Positions 53,051 to 64,000 of a stretch of DNA of 64,000 nucleotides are shown in pieces. Position numbers and translations under genes: made by a program. Within the stretch, counting starts at the first letter, position 1, and the number at the start of each line of letters is the position of its first letter. Location: contig WPIO01000053.1 of the NCBI GenBank assembly GCA_009760855.2, positions 243,501 to 307,500 on the forward strand, given 5' to 3'. This DNA comes from Cristatella mucedo (taxonomy: Eukaryota; Bryozoa; Phylactolaemata; Cristatellidae). The notes under the pieces are model-generated. The model made no database searches and had not been told where the DNA came from. It saw only the letters and a program-made list of their open reading frames with translations.

Positions 53051-53454
53051 GTAAAATGCTTGGCTACCTTTCGCTGCTGCTCGCCGATGGAAGGCTCTGA
53101 CGTCAGACAATGACGTGGGGTGATGCAGGATATGATAATGTGATATGACAATGACATTATAGTGACTGATATTATAATGATGCAAATAATGGTGTGGGGT
53201 GATGCAGCCACTGCCTGGGGCAGCATCTCTGGGAGCTGCTGCATCCTGCTGCTGCCACTGCTGCTGCTGGTGCTGCCACTGCTGCCACGGCTGCTGCTGC
53301 TGCTGCCACTGCCCCTGTTGCTGGTCAGCCTGGCAATAGCGCTTACTTTGTACGCTCTTGTCATCCTAGCAGTTCAAGTGCCCTTGTATAAGCCTTGACT
53401 TAACTGTCGACCGGTTTTATACTAAACTAAACCGCACTAAACACTTCGAAGAGT

Positions 53455-53530
53455 AATCTCGATAGCTCTAACGGCAGAGCATTTGAATGACAGCCTGGAG
53501 ATTGAGAGATCGGTCCTGCTGCACGTGAAA
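53455..53530 (+). mobile_element. Possible decayed tRNA-like/SINE head
   Basis: 'gatagctctaacggcagagc' has the GCTC/GAGC D-arm pairing of a tRNA and an A-box-like sequence. A weak B box may lie in 'gagatcggtcctgc'. No complete cloverleaf or related copy in the window. Confidence 0.3.
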
Positions 53531-53608
53531 AAATGTGGCGCTCAGTCCCACAGCAGATAGCCTCTGGCTGCTCTGCATTACTCCAGCACTAGAAGGATGT
53601 GTCACTCT

Positions 53609-54025
53609 TTACAGTTCAACACTCGACCTTCGAAACAAGATACACAATTTAGGTACCAACTCAGTCAGTTTGACATAAAATTTGCAGCTTGGCTTTAGAG
53701 TATCGTTCCAGAGATTCATCGATGTTGAAGGACTGAAGTTAAAATAGTGATGTATTTTCTTTAACAGGCAATCGATTCCTGTTCCATTTTCACCGGCAGG
53801 TCTTAGACTATTGAATCTCAACAAGCAAGCATCTTGATGCCTTTTTAAGCTTACTTTGAGCAGGAATTTCATATACACCCGTATATGAAGAAGTATATAT
53901 GTGTCCCACATGTTACCTGTCCGGTCTTCCTTCGTGCTGGATTCCAGGTTCCAACGTATGATCATTTTATAAAATGCCTGAACCACCGTGTTACTATAGC
54001 ACCAAACAGGTGAAGAATTGAGCAT
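53609..54025 (-). CDS. Unrecognised intronic ORF, 138 codons
   Basis: Open antisense frame in a CCDC60 intron starting 'MLNSSPVWCYSNTVVQAFYK', with a basic, Cys-containing composition and 'FSPSTSMNLWNDTLKPSCKF' near the C-terminus. It is not low complexity and not one of the window's repeat families. It might be a fragment of an unrelated retroelement ('SMNLWN' recalls LINE C-terminal blocks). No function assigned. Confidence 0.3.
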   Translation of the reverse strand: MLNSSPVWCYSNTVVQAFYKMIIRWNLESSTKEDRTGNMWDTYILLHIRVYMKFLLKVSLKRHQDACLLRFNSLRPAGENGTGIDCLLKKIHHYFNFSPSTSMNLWNDTLKPSCKFYVKLTELVPKLCILFRRSSVEL

Positions 54026-54114
54026 GCATCGTTTTCTGCCAATTATTTGCTACACTTATAATTGCTTATGTGATTCAATCTCATTGTCACAATTGAGCAT
54101 TCATAGCTACTAGA

Positions 54115-54715
54115 TAGGAGTAGGCCATTGCTCATAGCTGTGAATATGGCTGCAAGGCTAGTTTTCAAGCCCCAGAGGTTTGACCACGTGTCTCCTTTGC
54201 TAAAAGAGCTAGGATAGCTGATCAACGGATACAGAGCAAAGTTCTTATGCTGACCCACAAAGCCCGCCACGCCTTGGCTCCTCAATACCTAGATGGACCT
54301 GCTGAACCAGTTTCAGCCTCCTCGTGCCCTCAGGTCCTGTGTGGACAGTAAATCGGCTGTTCCATTCCTCTGCCTAAAGATCGTTAGCGACAGAAGCTTG
54401 AGCTCTGCAGGTCCCAGATTGTGGAACTCCTTCCACGATTCTTACGCAACGACAACTACTCTCCTGCTGCCGCCAATGTCTCATCCTTTCCAGCTGTCCT
54501 TATCTACTACTTCCATGCCACGCACCTCCTCAACTTATCTCCTGACTTTGCTGTGCTTCCCACTTTCTTTTTGTTTCGTGAGATGAAGTTTTTTGGCTAC
54601 CGAATGCCTACCGAAAGCCGCTTAGCCTGTGAGTGCGCTATACAAAGCTCTCTTGCGTAAAACCCATATAGTCTTTGTGGCTTTGTGGAGTTACAGATGG
54701 AGATACATTACATTA
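54115..54715 (+). mobile_element. LINE-B copy
   Basis: RT C-terminal sequence ('ALRSCVDSKSAVPFLCLKIV'), tail coding 'FFGYRMPTESRLACECAIQS' and terminus 'ggagatacattacattatg'. Frameshifted. Confidence 0.85.
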
Positions 54716-55524
54716 TGTAGCCAACTCAACACAACAACAGTCTTTCTCTCTGTCCCTCCTTTCTCCTGCTGCATTGCTTTATCTCTACCAGGGTCACCCT
54801 GACGGAATGGGTATGCTACGATTTGCGGGAACCCTGACTGAGCTGTGTCCGGTGCGATTGACCCCAAGCTGCAAATCGTGTTCATAGCGAGCTTTTGCTT
54901 CAGAGCCTGGGACTGGGTGAGTCATTTAGCGGATTCGTGCTCTGATTGCCAATCACAGCAGCCGTGAGGGTTGCAGATTAGCAACACAATTTGCATTCTT
55001 GCAATCATGCACATTCATTCACGAAGCTGGCCGGGTTTTGGCTCGAGTACGTCTTAACAACTGCTTGCCTAGCAACTGCTTGTCCAGCAACTGCCAGCTG
55101 AAGGTCTCGGCAGCAGCAGCCAGTTGCTCGCTGGGTGCTAAGATATAACTAAATGTAACAACTCAGGCAACACGTGGCATGGCCACTAGAGCCGTGGAGC
55201 CTGTACAGCTGGTGCTAAAGGCAGCTCCTTGATTGATATTGAAATTCAAGAAACTCAATCACATAGTAATTATTGATTAGTCCTTGAGACAATGCCGAAT
55301 TCTCACTTTGAGATGTTACACATTCTTACTTCTGCTAGGCCCCTCACCCTCGATGCATCCCCCATCTGAGCTCAGCAGACTCCTCCCCCTTCCAAACTTC
55401 AGTACGGATCCCCTTCCCTTCCTCCATCCCTCCTTCCCTTTCTCACCCCCCCCCCAAGTGGGGCAAGCTGCCCACGCTGCCTGTCGCCCACCCACACCCT
55501 CAGGCCTACTATCAGGCCCTCTCT
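54716..55524. other. CCDC60 intron, unassigned
   Basis: C-rich near 55370-55460. Nothing recognised. Confidence 0.3.
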
Positions 55525-55625
55525 GGCATAGCTCATTCGTTTAAAGCTGAACTGCTGCAGCAGTTTCAGCCTCTCGGGGGCCCCTGTGACTGCTCACGAC
55601 AATACATTGACTAGGTTTTACCTAC
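55525..55625 (+). mobile_element. LINE-B short fragment
   Basis: 'aaagctgaactgctgcagca' and 'gtttcagcctctcgggggcc' match the LINE-B 'AELLHQFQPP' coding region; the rest is lost. Confidence 0.6.
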
Positions 55626-56683
55626 TTAAACCGAAGTAATGACAATTGTTTGGAGACAGAAATGGATGCCCGAAACTATAGATTGAACTCCAGTCAAAAA
55701 ATGCTTTATTGCCAACCCAGGCACGTCTTATCAAAAATTCTCTGACTGCTACTTTAATGCTACTTACTAAAAATAATTATTGTTATTATGATAAGATTAC
55801 ATAACCATAGTGTACTAAGCGAACTACGTATTTTTACGAGCATAAGTTGCAATTTTTTCGAATTTTTATGAAAAAATAAACCTGCGACTATACACTGCAA
55901 GCCAAATAATGCCAAAATTTAAAAACCATTTCTTGCTTACCTATCTAGTCTGCTCAACCTGTTCATTTGGGATTAACTAGTTTATACTATACTTTACTTC
56001 AGCGTACCATAAACGCTAAAATTGCGAACTTAAAGCATGCTGGATGAAACTGAAGATGATGCAATCTATAAGGAAAGTGACGATTCAGACATTCACGATG
56101 CTGCAAAAGACTATGATGATATTAGCAGTGATGCTGTTGACGAGTTTCTTGCTAACTGGTTATGAATTAAGCAAACTTATGTTAATACAAAAATCAGCTA
56201 TATACTCACTAATAATATTTTTCAATGAAAAACATTTCAGAACATTTGTCCATTAGTTTAGGATGCAACTAACACTTGGATGTGACTTATAATCGTAAAA
56301 ATACAGTAAATCTTTTCTAAGCTCTTTACATAGGCTCGACAGAAAAAATATCAATAGATTATATATAATCGTATGTGCAATCACTGTAGGCACAAGCACA
56401 TAAAGGACAATTGGCATGGACTGTGCCAGTGCTTCGAGGAGCAGGTGCGTTTTTGCTTTGTTTTAAATGGCAGTCAAATCGAAATAGAACACGCCGTGCT
56501 GTATCTGTTGGTAGAAAGGGTAGCAGGCTTCTTCTTAGGCTGCGAGGACATACGAACTGCGTACGCAGTCTCCAAAGAATTTTAGAGACTGGCTGGGAGC
56601 ACAACTAAGGGATGAGGGTGAAAGGAGTGTAGACAGGGCTCCACTCTCCACTGACCTTGATCTCGTAGCTCAGCTTGTGGTGA
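55626..56683. other. CCDC60 intron, AT-rich, unassigned
   Basis: Nothing recognised. Small ORFs have no motif. Confidence 0.3.
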
Positions 56684-56860
56684 GCTACGAGATGGCACAC
56701 TAGGTAAGGCGGTTGCTTATCTTGACCTCGGTAATGAGTTCGTGGGTTCGAATCCTGCTGGGGGGCGATCCTATACTGCTGCTGCAAGCGGTAGTTATAG
56801 CGTAAAGGCTCGTCTGTCACTATACAAAAGAGCCTGTCAAATCAGCTAGTAGTCAGCTGT
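56684..56860 (+). mobile_element. SINE-1
   Basis: 'gagctacgagatggcacact' head, B box 'gggttcgaatcctgctg', body and end 'cctgtcaaatcagctagtag'. The hairpin has decayed. A LINE-B tail piece (56865-56925, 'gatgaagtttgttggctacc') follows at once. Confidence 0.82.
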
Positions 56861-57198
56861 GCTTCTCACTGTTTCTTTCTTGCATAAGATGAAGTTTGTT
56901 GGCTACCGTATTCGCACTTAGATTTGGAGTAGGACAGAGAAAACTCGGCAGCTGAATTGCTGGAAAGCTGGATTGCAACATGCATTGCTGCCTCCCTACC
57001 TGCGTTGCTGCCTCCCGACCCGTGTTGCTACCTCTGTAACTGGATTGCTGGCTCCATACCCCAGCCACTACCTCCGTACCGTTTTCCTACCTCGGCACCT
57101 TTGTTTCTGCCTGAGTACCTGTACCTGTACCACTGCCTCCATACACTTTGTCACTGGAAAGAGGAGCAGCACATTTCTTCGGCTCATCCAGCACAGAG

Positions 57199-57200
<2 letters not shown>

Positions 57201-57263
<63 letters not shown>
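57201..57263. repeat. (CTG)21 trinucleotide repeat
   Basis: 21 uninterrupted CTG units in a CCDC60 intron (CAG on the minus strand). Confidence 0.97.
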
Positions 57264-57264
<1 letters not shown>

Positions 57265-57344
57265 ATATGCATTCCCTGCTCTGCACTGTGAAAGAGATGA
57301 AACGGCAAGCTGCTACTTCCAAAAATCCGTTCTTTCACCACTCT

Positions 57345-58095
<751 letters not shown>

Positions 58096-58118
58096 CTACT
58101 TACTTTTGGCACACATAG

Positions 58119-58262
58119 GTATCTAACGACTGGTACTCAGCTGAACACTAGCGGCCTGGCTGTGGAGACCAACAGCACGGCTCCAGCAGACGATGATCAT
58201 GCTGGTGGCATGACCTTCAAGATCCGGGCAGAATCACAGCAGCAGCATGGAGTCACAGACAG
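58119..58262 (+). CDS. CCDC60: CCDC60 exon
   Basis: 144-nt exon between acceptor 'tttggcacacatag' and donor GTGTGC, phase 1-base in, 2 bases out. Encodes 'YLTTGTQLNTSGLAVETNST', 'DDDHAGGMTFKIRAES' and a Gln run. Both phases match the neighbouring exons. The sequence is disordered, and the donor is weak at position +3 to +5. Confidence 0.72.
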
Positions 58263-58764
58263 GTGTGCTCCCGTGCCCCGCCCCTGCTGGTTCCCTCACT
58301 TTCCCCTGTGTCCTCTTGCCAATCTTGTTCTGCTGCCGTTGTTTGTCTGCTGTTGTCCCAGCACTGCCCGCTGGCTGCGGCTGCTGCCTGCAGCTGCTGC
58401 ACGACAATCAGATATTCCATCCCTGCTCGCCCGTGCTAAGGGTAGCCTTGCATGTTATTATCGGACTGTGCAAGTGATATTAAGTATACATGTGTGGCCT
58501 GAAACCACAGGTACACATGCATAAACATGTCTGTGCCTGCACTATACTTCCTGTCAGTGGCTCATTGGCCGTGCCTCCTCTGATGCACTGGTCTGCCTCT
58601 GTCTGCCTTACTGATGTGTCAGCATGAACGAAGCTAGTGAAGCTGCTGCTTGTACCACTGCATTCGCCTGGCTGTGAAGCTCATGCTCACAACAACCCAA
58701 ATGTCTGCTCACGCAGATATGGCACACTCACCTGATGCTTTACTGCTTTACTTTCAATGAGCGT
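58263..58764. other. CCDC60 intron, unassigned
   Basis: Nothing recognised. Confidence 0.3.
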
Positions 58765-58850
58765 GTAAAGCGTTAGTAGCATCTGTGAAGTGTGTGGAGA
58801 GATTCGGTTCTCTGAAATGCTATACACATGTATTGTTATTAGTATTTGTA
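58765..58850 (+). mobile_element. Diverged LINE-A terminal fragment
   Basis: 'gagagattcggttctctgaa' stem-loop remnant and ATT-rich end. Confidence 0.6.
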
Positions 58851-58945
58851 ATTATAATAATAACAGTGTGGGTACTCCTCTGCTGGTGCCCTTCTCATAA
58901 CTGTTAAGACACCACTCGGCATAGCAGACGCCATGATGAGTGGTT

Positions 58946-59131
58946 AATAATAATAATAATAATAATAATTCACTTGATAAAGCGCCCCCAGAGAACTTAA
59001 TCTCTCTCTAGGCGCTTTACATTTGCTGTAAAGTGAAATGCAATTGAATGGTAAGTAAAATCATGCTTGAAAAACAAACGAAATGAATAATATGGTTAGG
59101 GGTGACATGCACAGGGTCAGCATGCAAATAC
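58946..59131 (-). mobile_element. LINE-A 3' tail
   Basis: (TTA)n, stem-loop 'agcgcccccagagaacttaa', 3' UTR to 'cagggtcagcatgcaaata'. Nearly identical to the copy at 27112-27296, with the same truncation point. Confidence 0.88.
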
Positions 59132-59289
59132 AGAGAGGTCACTTTTAAGCAAGCCGCACTTGCAGATTGCATGTTTTGGATTTCTACAGCGACTGCTCGG
59201 AGAGAGTGCCTGTTTGGCTTTCATCACTGCTTTGTGCTGGCGAATTCTCTTGGCTAGTGTCGTCCAGCTTCGTGTGGCTGTAATTCCAG

Positions 59290-59487
59290 AGACGATCGGC
59301 TAAACTCGGCCGACCGAGCCCGCTCTGCCCCGGCTGCAGCCGCCGCCGCTGCAGCCTCAGCTGCTGCAGCGGCTGCAGTGGCTTTAAGTCGCGGCAAGCG
59401 GCGAAAGCGGCAGCTTGCCGTGCGGCCTTACACGCCCATCCATCTGAATATCGCTTCGAGAACGCCGCTGGCGTCATCTGCTGCCAG
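59290..59487 (+). CDS. CCDC60: CCDC60 exon with poly-Ala tract and 'RPYTPIH' motif
   Basis: 198-nt exon from acceptor 'gtggctgtaattccag' to donor GTGAGT, 1 base in, 2 out. Begins 'DDRLNSADRARSAP', then about 16 residues almost all Ala, a basic 'SRGKRRKRQLAV' and the conserved 'RPYTPIHLNIASRTPL'. Vertebrate CCDC60 has Arg-Pro-Phe-Thr-Pro-Ile-His at the equivalent place. The Ala run is absent from vertebrate proteins as far as I recall. Confidence 0.85.
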
Positions 59488-59674
59488 GTGAGTCTCCTGC
59501 AAGCGGTGCCGTGCAAAGCTGCATTTCCGGATGCGTTGCGTCTGGCAGCTGCTTGCGTCGGCTGCTATTGCACCGCTTTCACGGAGCAGGTGGGATAGGG
59601 TGATGACACGTGACCTGGTTGTTGCTGGCATGCGGTTCTGCCTAGCTGGTAATTTGGTTTCTTGTGAAGTAAAA

Positions 59675-59865
59675 AACGTAGATTTTAGCTGATCAAACAG
59701 CCTCATTTACGTAGCAGAAGAAACAACTTGGAAGTCGTCATCCCAGCCCCCTTGCAGCAGTCAGCAAAGGATTGCCTTCTGCAGGACTCGAACTCAGGAC
59801 CTTCATCTTGGAGCTCGAGCACCAAAAAAAGCACCTTACCCCTGGGCTAAAACTCGGTGTTATTA
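59675..59865 (-). mobile_element. SINE-3
   Basis: Minus strand: 'tagcccaggggtaaggtgct' head, B box 'gagttcgagtcctgcagaa', end 'gttttgatcagctaaaatct'-like, which resembles SINE-1's end. Confidence 0.75.
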
Positions 59866-60220
59866 CTTACCACAAGGCTTTTGAGAAATGGCATCGCACA
59901 ACCGACATTTTTATGTAGGACAGTGCAGCATATTAGCTTACATGATTGTGGCCATGTAAACGGTACGGCAGTGGCCGCCATGACACTGCAAATATTAGTA
60001 ATTGAAATGAAATAATTAATAATACATAATTTAATTTAATTTAATAATTAATAGTAATTATAACATAATTTATTGATTATAAAGTAATTGAATACTAGAT
60101 TAAATAAATTAGTAATATGTGCATATGGTTTCATAGGAATCGACTGCATCGATCCGTGCATGTGTTACAAGCTTTGGTTAAGTAACTTAAAGCAAATTTA
60201 GGTGCTTTACTTTTTTCTAG
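59866..60220. other. CCDC60 intron, AT-rich
   Basis: (TTTAA)n-like low complexity at 60000-60115. Confidence 0.5.
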
Positions 60221-60325
60221 TGATTCCCTCTTCAATCAACTGTGCGTCTTGCACTGGCTGCTCGAAGCCATGGACATACCCGAGTCGTCCATGATGACGC
60301 CTCTGCTTACAAGCTGGAGTCTGAA
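60221..60325 (+). CDS. CCDC60: CCDC60 exon, conserved 'LFNQLCVLHWLLEAM' core
   Basis: 105-nt exon from acceptor 'tgctttacttttttctag' to donor GTGAGT, 1 base in, 2 out. Encodes 'DSLFNQLCVLHWLLEAMDIP' and 'ESSMMTPLLTSWSL' plus a split Lys. This is the most conserved part of DUF4698: Leu-Phe-x-Gln-Leu-Cys-x-Leu-His-Trp-Leu-Leu-Glu-Ala, then a Pro-Leu/Val-x-Thr-x-Trp motif. It is the main basis for the gene name. Confidence 0.92.
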
Positions 60326-60351
60326 GTGAGTCTCTGCTGCCGCCGCCATCG

Positions 60352-60495
60352 CCCGGGGGGGGGGGGCTGCAGGCGATGGCTGCCACCTGCAGCTCTGTCT
60401 AGCTGCGCTGCTATGCGCCTCATATCGTGGTTAGCTTGCCCCAGGACAGCAGCTACTATCGTGCCAGCTGTAGGGCAGCAACCGCTGCCTCTGCC

Positions 60496-60527
<32 letters not shown>

Positions 60528-60695
60528 GGGGGGGAGTGAGGGAGGGGAGGAGGGGCTGCTGCCCTACAGGAGCTGTCTCGAGGGCGTCCTTCTCTTCCTG
60601 CTCCTTGTCCTCCTCATCCTCCTCCTCCTCGTCCTTCTCTTCCTCCTCCTGCTCCTGCTCCTCCTCCTCCCACTTCTCTTCTCTTTTGCTACCTC
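60352..60695. repeat. G-runs, (CTG)n and (CTC/CCT)n low complexity
   Basis: A G-run of about 14 at 60354-60367, (TGC)n at 60497-60525, a second G-run at 60526-60534 and a CTC-rich tract at 60593-60690, all in the first 370 bp of a CCDC60 intron. Confidence 0.85.
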
Positions 60696-60737
60696 TCCTC
60701 GGTTTCATATGACTAGCTTACATGGGGCTTACTATTG

Positions 60738-61213
60738 TTTCTTATCTTTTAGGTCCCTTCATTCTTTTTGGCTCCAGCTTACCTGTCAGATCTATTCCCC
60801 CACCAGGCAAAGCATCGTATCACCCATTTTTTATTATCTAACTGTTTACCTATACCTCGTACGAATCTCAAATCCTTTGGAGACCGTGCCTTTAGCTCGT
60901 ATGTTCCCAAAAGCTGGAACTCACACTCCAGTCCTGTGTCACGACATCTCCTAACTTGTCCAAATTTGAAAAGAAACTGAAACGCTAGTGGGTCCCTGTG
61001 ATTCGTCTTGTATGTGCTTATACATGCTGACATTGTGCATGCTGCCACTAACCACTGGCACTTGCATGCCGACCCTGTGCATGTCACCCCTAACCATGTT
61101 ATTCTCATTGTTTATTGAGCATGCTACCACTAACCACTCGATCGTGCTTCTTTTGCAGCAAATGTAAAGTGCCTAGAAAGAGATTGAGTTATAGGAGGGG
61201 GCCTTATCAAGTG

Positions 61214-61266
<53 letters not shown>
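60738..61266 (+). mobile_element. LINE-A copy with long (ATT)n tail
   Basis: C-terminal coding ('[20 protein letters not shown]') with frameshifts, 3' UTR, stem-loop partly altered, then about 16 ATT units (61217-61266). Confidence 0.87.
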
Positions 61267-61269
<3 letters not shown>

Positions 61270-61409
61270 GCCTGCTGCCATGCTGGGAAGACTGGCCTAC
61301 TTCTGGTTTTTGTGTTAGGTGGCAGCCGGCCATGCGCAGTCGCCAGCCACCAGCTGCTGCTGCTCTGTGCCAGCGTGGTTAGTGTATGGATCAGTATGGT
61401 TGGCGTATG

Positions 61410-61797
61410 GTCCTGTGTGGACAATAAATTAGCTGCTCCATTCTTCTGCTTAAATAACGTTGGCGACACAAGCTTTAGCTGTGCTGGTCCTAGGCTGTGG
61501 AACTCGCTTCTACAATTCTTACGAAACGACAACTACTCTCCGGCTGCCGACTATGGCTCATCCTTTCTGGCAGTCCTGACCTGCTACTTCCATACCACTC
61601 ACTACCTCAACTGCTCTCCTGCCTTTGCTATGCCCCCCACTTTCTCTCTGTTGCGTGAGATGAAGTCTGTTGGCTACCGAATGCGTACCGAAAGCCGCTT
61701 AGACTATGAGTGCGCTATGCAAAACTCTCCTGTGTAACACTCACGTTGTCTTTGTGGCTTTGTGGAGTTACAGATGGAGTTGCATTACATTACATGT
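61410..61797 (+). mobile_element. LINE-B copy
   Basis: 110-codon open frame from 'CVDNKLAAPFFCLNNVGDTS' to 'SVGYRMRTESRLDYECAMQN', then terminus 'gttacagatggagttgcatt' and TTACAT tail. Confidence 0.87.
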
Positions 61798-61849
61798 CAC
61801 TATACCCACAGGGACAGACTAACAGTATGTCAAGCTTTAGGTAACATTT

Positions 61850-62030
61850 CACCCCAATGAAGGGACTTAAAAATTAGTGACAGAATCTTGAAGTCGATGC
61901 ACTGCTGTACTGGGAGCCAGTGCAGGTCGGCGAGAAATGGTGTGATGTGCCAACTGTGACACTCACGACAGACAAGCTGCCGATTTGTGCACCAATTGTT
62001 AGCGCCTGAATGAACAGGCCGGTAGACATG
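61850..62030 (-). mobile_element. LINE-A internal fragment
   Basis: Minus-strand coding '[20 protein letters not shown]'. No 3' UTR or tail, so truncated at both ends. Confidence 0.75.
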
Positions 62031-62464
62031 CAATCGGGCAGTAGGCATATTAAGTGCATAAGGAACATTACAAGATCGTTTGGGGCGAAGGGAAGAATGA
62101 ACAGAACAGATGCATCTGTAATTGTGACTAGAATGATGCAAAATAAAAGTCAAGTAGTGATCTTAGCCGGAGTAGTCACAAAGAAACCAAAGCTATGCTT
62201 GGTGTTTTACAAATGTGCTGCTTGGAGTTCATTGACATATGAGTTCCTGCGATGCATGCCTGGGCACTAGTGGCCATATTGGGCGCCCATGGGCGTGCGT
62301 GGGCGCTCCTGGGCACTCAGTGCTCTGCTCTCTCTCTCTCTGCTGTCTGTAAACCACTCGTTGCATTTGGTGCTCTATCGACTTATACAGGTTTCGTGCT
62401 TACCTTTATGTGGAGTTTGTTGTGCTGCAACAGCTGCTGCTGCTGCCAGTGCTTAAGAAAAACT

Positions 62465-62635
62465 AAAAGTTAGTTTATTCAACGGCCTCATTTATGCACA
62501 GGCGGAAGAGCCTCAATGGCTACCACCAGCCCTAGCGGTGGGCGACATAGTGACGCCCCGGCAGTGTGCGAGCCCACGTGACCCGAGTCGTAGAGATCGA
62601 TCGAGCACCTTACCCCTGGGCTAGAAATGTAACTG
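62465..62635 (-). mobile_element. SINE-3
   Basis: Minus strand: 'tagcccaggggtaaggtgct', B-box region 'cacgtgggctcgcacactgc', end 'ttgaataaactaactttta'. Diverged. Confidence 0.65.
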
Positions 62636-62898
62636 ACTTGCAAACTTGATGTCTGCCCTCGTTTCTGCTGCATCGTGGCCTATGACGACGACGATCACTT
62701 GAGAAGAGAGAAGGCTGCTCAGAGGCAGCTCAGCTTGAAGTCGATGCTACGATGCTTGACGAGCGAGAAGTGATGCATTAATGCCGCAGTTGTGACGTAC
62801 ACGACAGACAGACGGCTGGCCTGGCCGCTGCCGAGTTGAACGTCGAACGAGCTTTGCATACTCCCAGCAGGGACACGTGACTTGTTCTGCATTTCCAG

Positions 62899-63001
62899 AG
62901 AAGTCGGAGGACGGGAAATAAAGAATCGCAAAAAGCACGAAGAGAAGAAGCAGCAGCGTGAGGCCGAGTTCACAGCGCTGCTTCGGCAGGGCAAGGCCAA
63001 G
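62899..63001 (+). CDS. CCDC60: CCDC60 exon, last one in the window
   Basis: 103-nt exon from acceptor 'gttctgcatttccag' to donor GTGAGC, 1 base in, phase 0 out. Encodes (after Lys) 'EVGGREIKNRKKHEEKKQQR' then 'EAEFTALLRQGKAK'. The Lys-x-x-Gly-Gly start directly follows the Thr-Ser-Trp motif of the previous exon, as in the family, and the rest is a basic coiled-coil segment. The gene continues past 64000. Confidence 0.87.
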
Positions 63002-63176
63002 GTGAGCGCATCGGCGGCAGCTGTGACGAGATCAAGGCCACTTCTGCTGCTCTTTGTCTAGTCAGCACCTTTTGATGCAGGCGATTTAGGCATGCAGCAT
63101 CGGCTGTCACGTGTAGTGTCGGCGCCTTTGACTCTGCTTGCCGTTCGAACCCTCTGTATCTCCTCCAGCCGTGTAA

Positions 63177-63415
63177 GAACAATAATAATTCATTTGATAT
63201 ATCGTGCTCAGAGAACTCTATCCTTTGCAAAGGCATTCGGTTCTGGGTGTCATCCAAATTCGTCGAGCTACCCAATTACTAAAGTGGAACTTTGTGGAAC
63301 TTCCTCATTGTAGTGCGAGTGGAAAATGCTATCGTACTTCTATGTAAAGCGCCTAGAAAGAGATTGGAGTTCTCTGAGGGCACTTTATCAAGTGCATTAT
63401 TGGTATTATTATTCG
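63177..63415. mobile_element. Two LINE-A terminal fragments in opposite orientation
   Basis: 63177-63240 is a minus-strand tail ('ttgatatatcgtgctcagag'). 63325-63415 is a plus-strand tail with stem-loop 'aaagcgcctagaaagagatt' and ATT end. Confidence 0.75.
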
Positions 63416-63784
63416 GCAGTGCATCAGCAATACCCTACCCCTCCCCGGTGGTGGCACTCTGGGTATATGGTCTGCTGTATATGATCAGCTTTAATTTCGA
63501 AGATGGGTCATCTGTACTGTGTACTGGGTCTCGAGGATAAATAAATAGGCTGCAGCTGCTGCTGCCTTAACTGCTACTAGTACTACATAGGATCTTCAAG
63601 GCTGTATGTATGTATGTATGGCTTCCATGTAGTTCTTCTACGTCTATACCACTGGGACCCTTTCTAATAAAGCTTCAAGAAACTAAGTAAAATGCAAGTA
63701 AAGCGTCTTCAGCAAATGCTAACTATTAGTGCAGGGGCACTCTTTAAATTCATCAAGTCCTGACGACACGTGTCGCAACTGCCA
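63416..63784. other. CCDC60 intron, unassigned
   Basis: (GTAT)n at 63603-63618; AATAAATAAA near 63537. No exon recognised. Confidence 0.3.
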
Positions 63785-64000
63785 TGTAATGAAATGTATC
63801 TCCGTCTATAACTCTACAAAGTCATAAAGACCATGTGGGTATTACCCACGGAGAGCTTTGTAAAGCGAACTCACAGCCTAAGCGGCTTTCGGTACGCATT
63901 CGGTAGCCAACGGACTTCGTCTCACGCAACAAAGAGAAAGTGGGAAGCATAGCAGAGTCAGCAGGAGAGCAGTTGAGGTAGTGAGTAGCATGGAAGTAGC
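63785..64000 (-). mobile_element. LINE-B 3' tail, cut by the window end
   Basis: Low end 'tgtaatgaaatgtatctccg', then the LINE-B tail coding on the minus strand ('KSVGYRMRTESRLGC'-type), running off the window. Confidence 0.85.

Overview
The window is animal (metazoan) nuclear DNA, almost certainly from an invertebrate. The recognisable genes are split by GT/AG introns and belong to animal families, long microsatellites sit in the introns, and well over a third of the sequence is transposon debris. The species cannot be fixed from this window. Three host genes are recognisable. (1) NKAIN, the Na+/K+-ATPase-interacting tetraspan membrane protein, lies on the minus strand at about 8.4-13.4 kb. 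Three sure exons and one likely tail exon are all phase 0-0. A very long Ser/Gly/Ala/Gln-rich ORF at 2.7-4.3 kb on the same strand may be a downstream exon of this gene or a separate gene. (2) TACO1, a mitochondrial YebC-family translational activator, is a single uninterrupted ORF at 17.1-17.9 kb on the plus strand. A three-unit 72-bp tandem repeat carrying antioxidant-response-element cores lies 540 bp upstream of it. (3) CCDC60 (DUF4698 family) is on the plus strand from 41.3 kb to beyond 63 kb. Eight well-supported exons with matching phases span about 22 kb, and the gene runs off the window end.

The rest is dominated by two non-LTR retrotransposon families of the CR1/L2 type and three tRNA-derived SINE families. 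LINE-A ends in a stem-loop followed by (ATT)n. LINE-B ends in a TTACAT-like tail. SINE-1 has a 'GGTTCGAATCC' B box and a T-rich tail, SINE-2 has a 'GGGCTCGAGCCC' B box, and SINE-3 is a relative of SINE-1. SINE-2 shares the 3' stem-loop of LINE-A, which makes them a LINE/SINE partner pair. Several insertions are nested with readable target-site duplications, for example 290-666 and 19733-19915.

The centre of the window (22.2-32.4 kb) holds two diverged, broken copies of one Polinton/Maverick-like family. Copy 1 (minus strand, about 22.2-27.74 kb) has nearly all of a protein-primed DNA polymerase B gene, broken by stops, frame changes and two LINE insertions, with eroded catalytic motifs. Copy 2 (plus strand, 29.70-32.37 kb) is a 2.67-kb internally deleted element whose two ends are hairpin-shaped inverted repeats. 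The same hairpin terminates copy 1. A 177-bp hAT miniature element at 36.4 kb has an 8-bp target duplication and closely resembles the SPIN family, known for horizontal transfer between animal phyla.

Layout: 0-2.7 kb LINEs; 2.7-4.3 kb disordered ORF; 4.7-13.4 kb NKAIN with SINE/LINE-filled introns; 14-16 kb repeats; 16.3-18 kb TACO1 and its repeat; 18.6-22.2 kb LINE/SINE cluster; 22.2-32.4 kb Polinton pair; 33-40 kb LINEs and the SPIN-like element; 41.3 kb to the end CCDC60, with large microsatellites and many retroelements in its introns.
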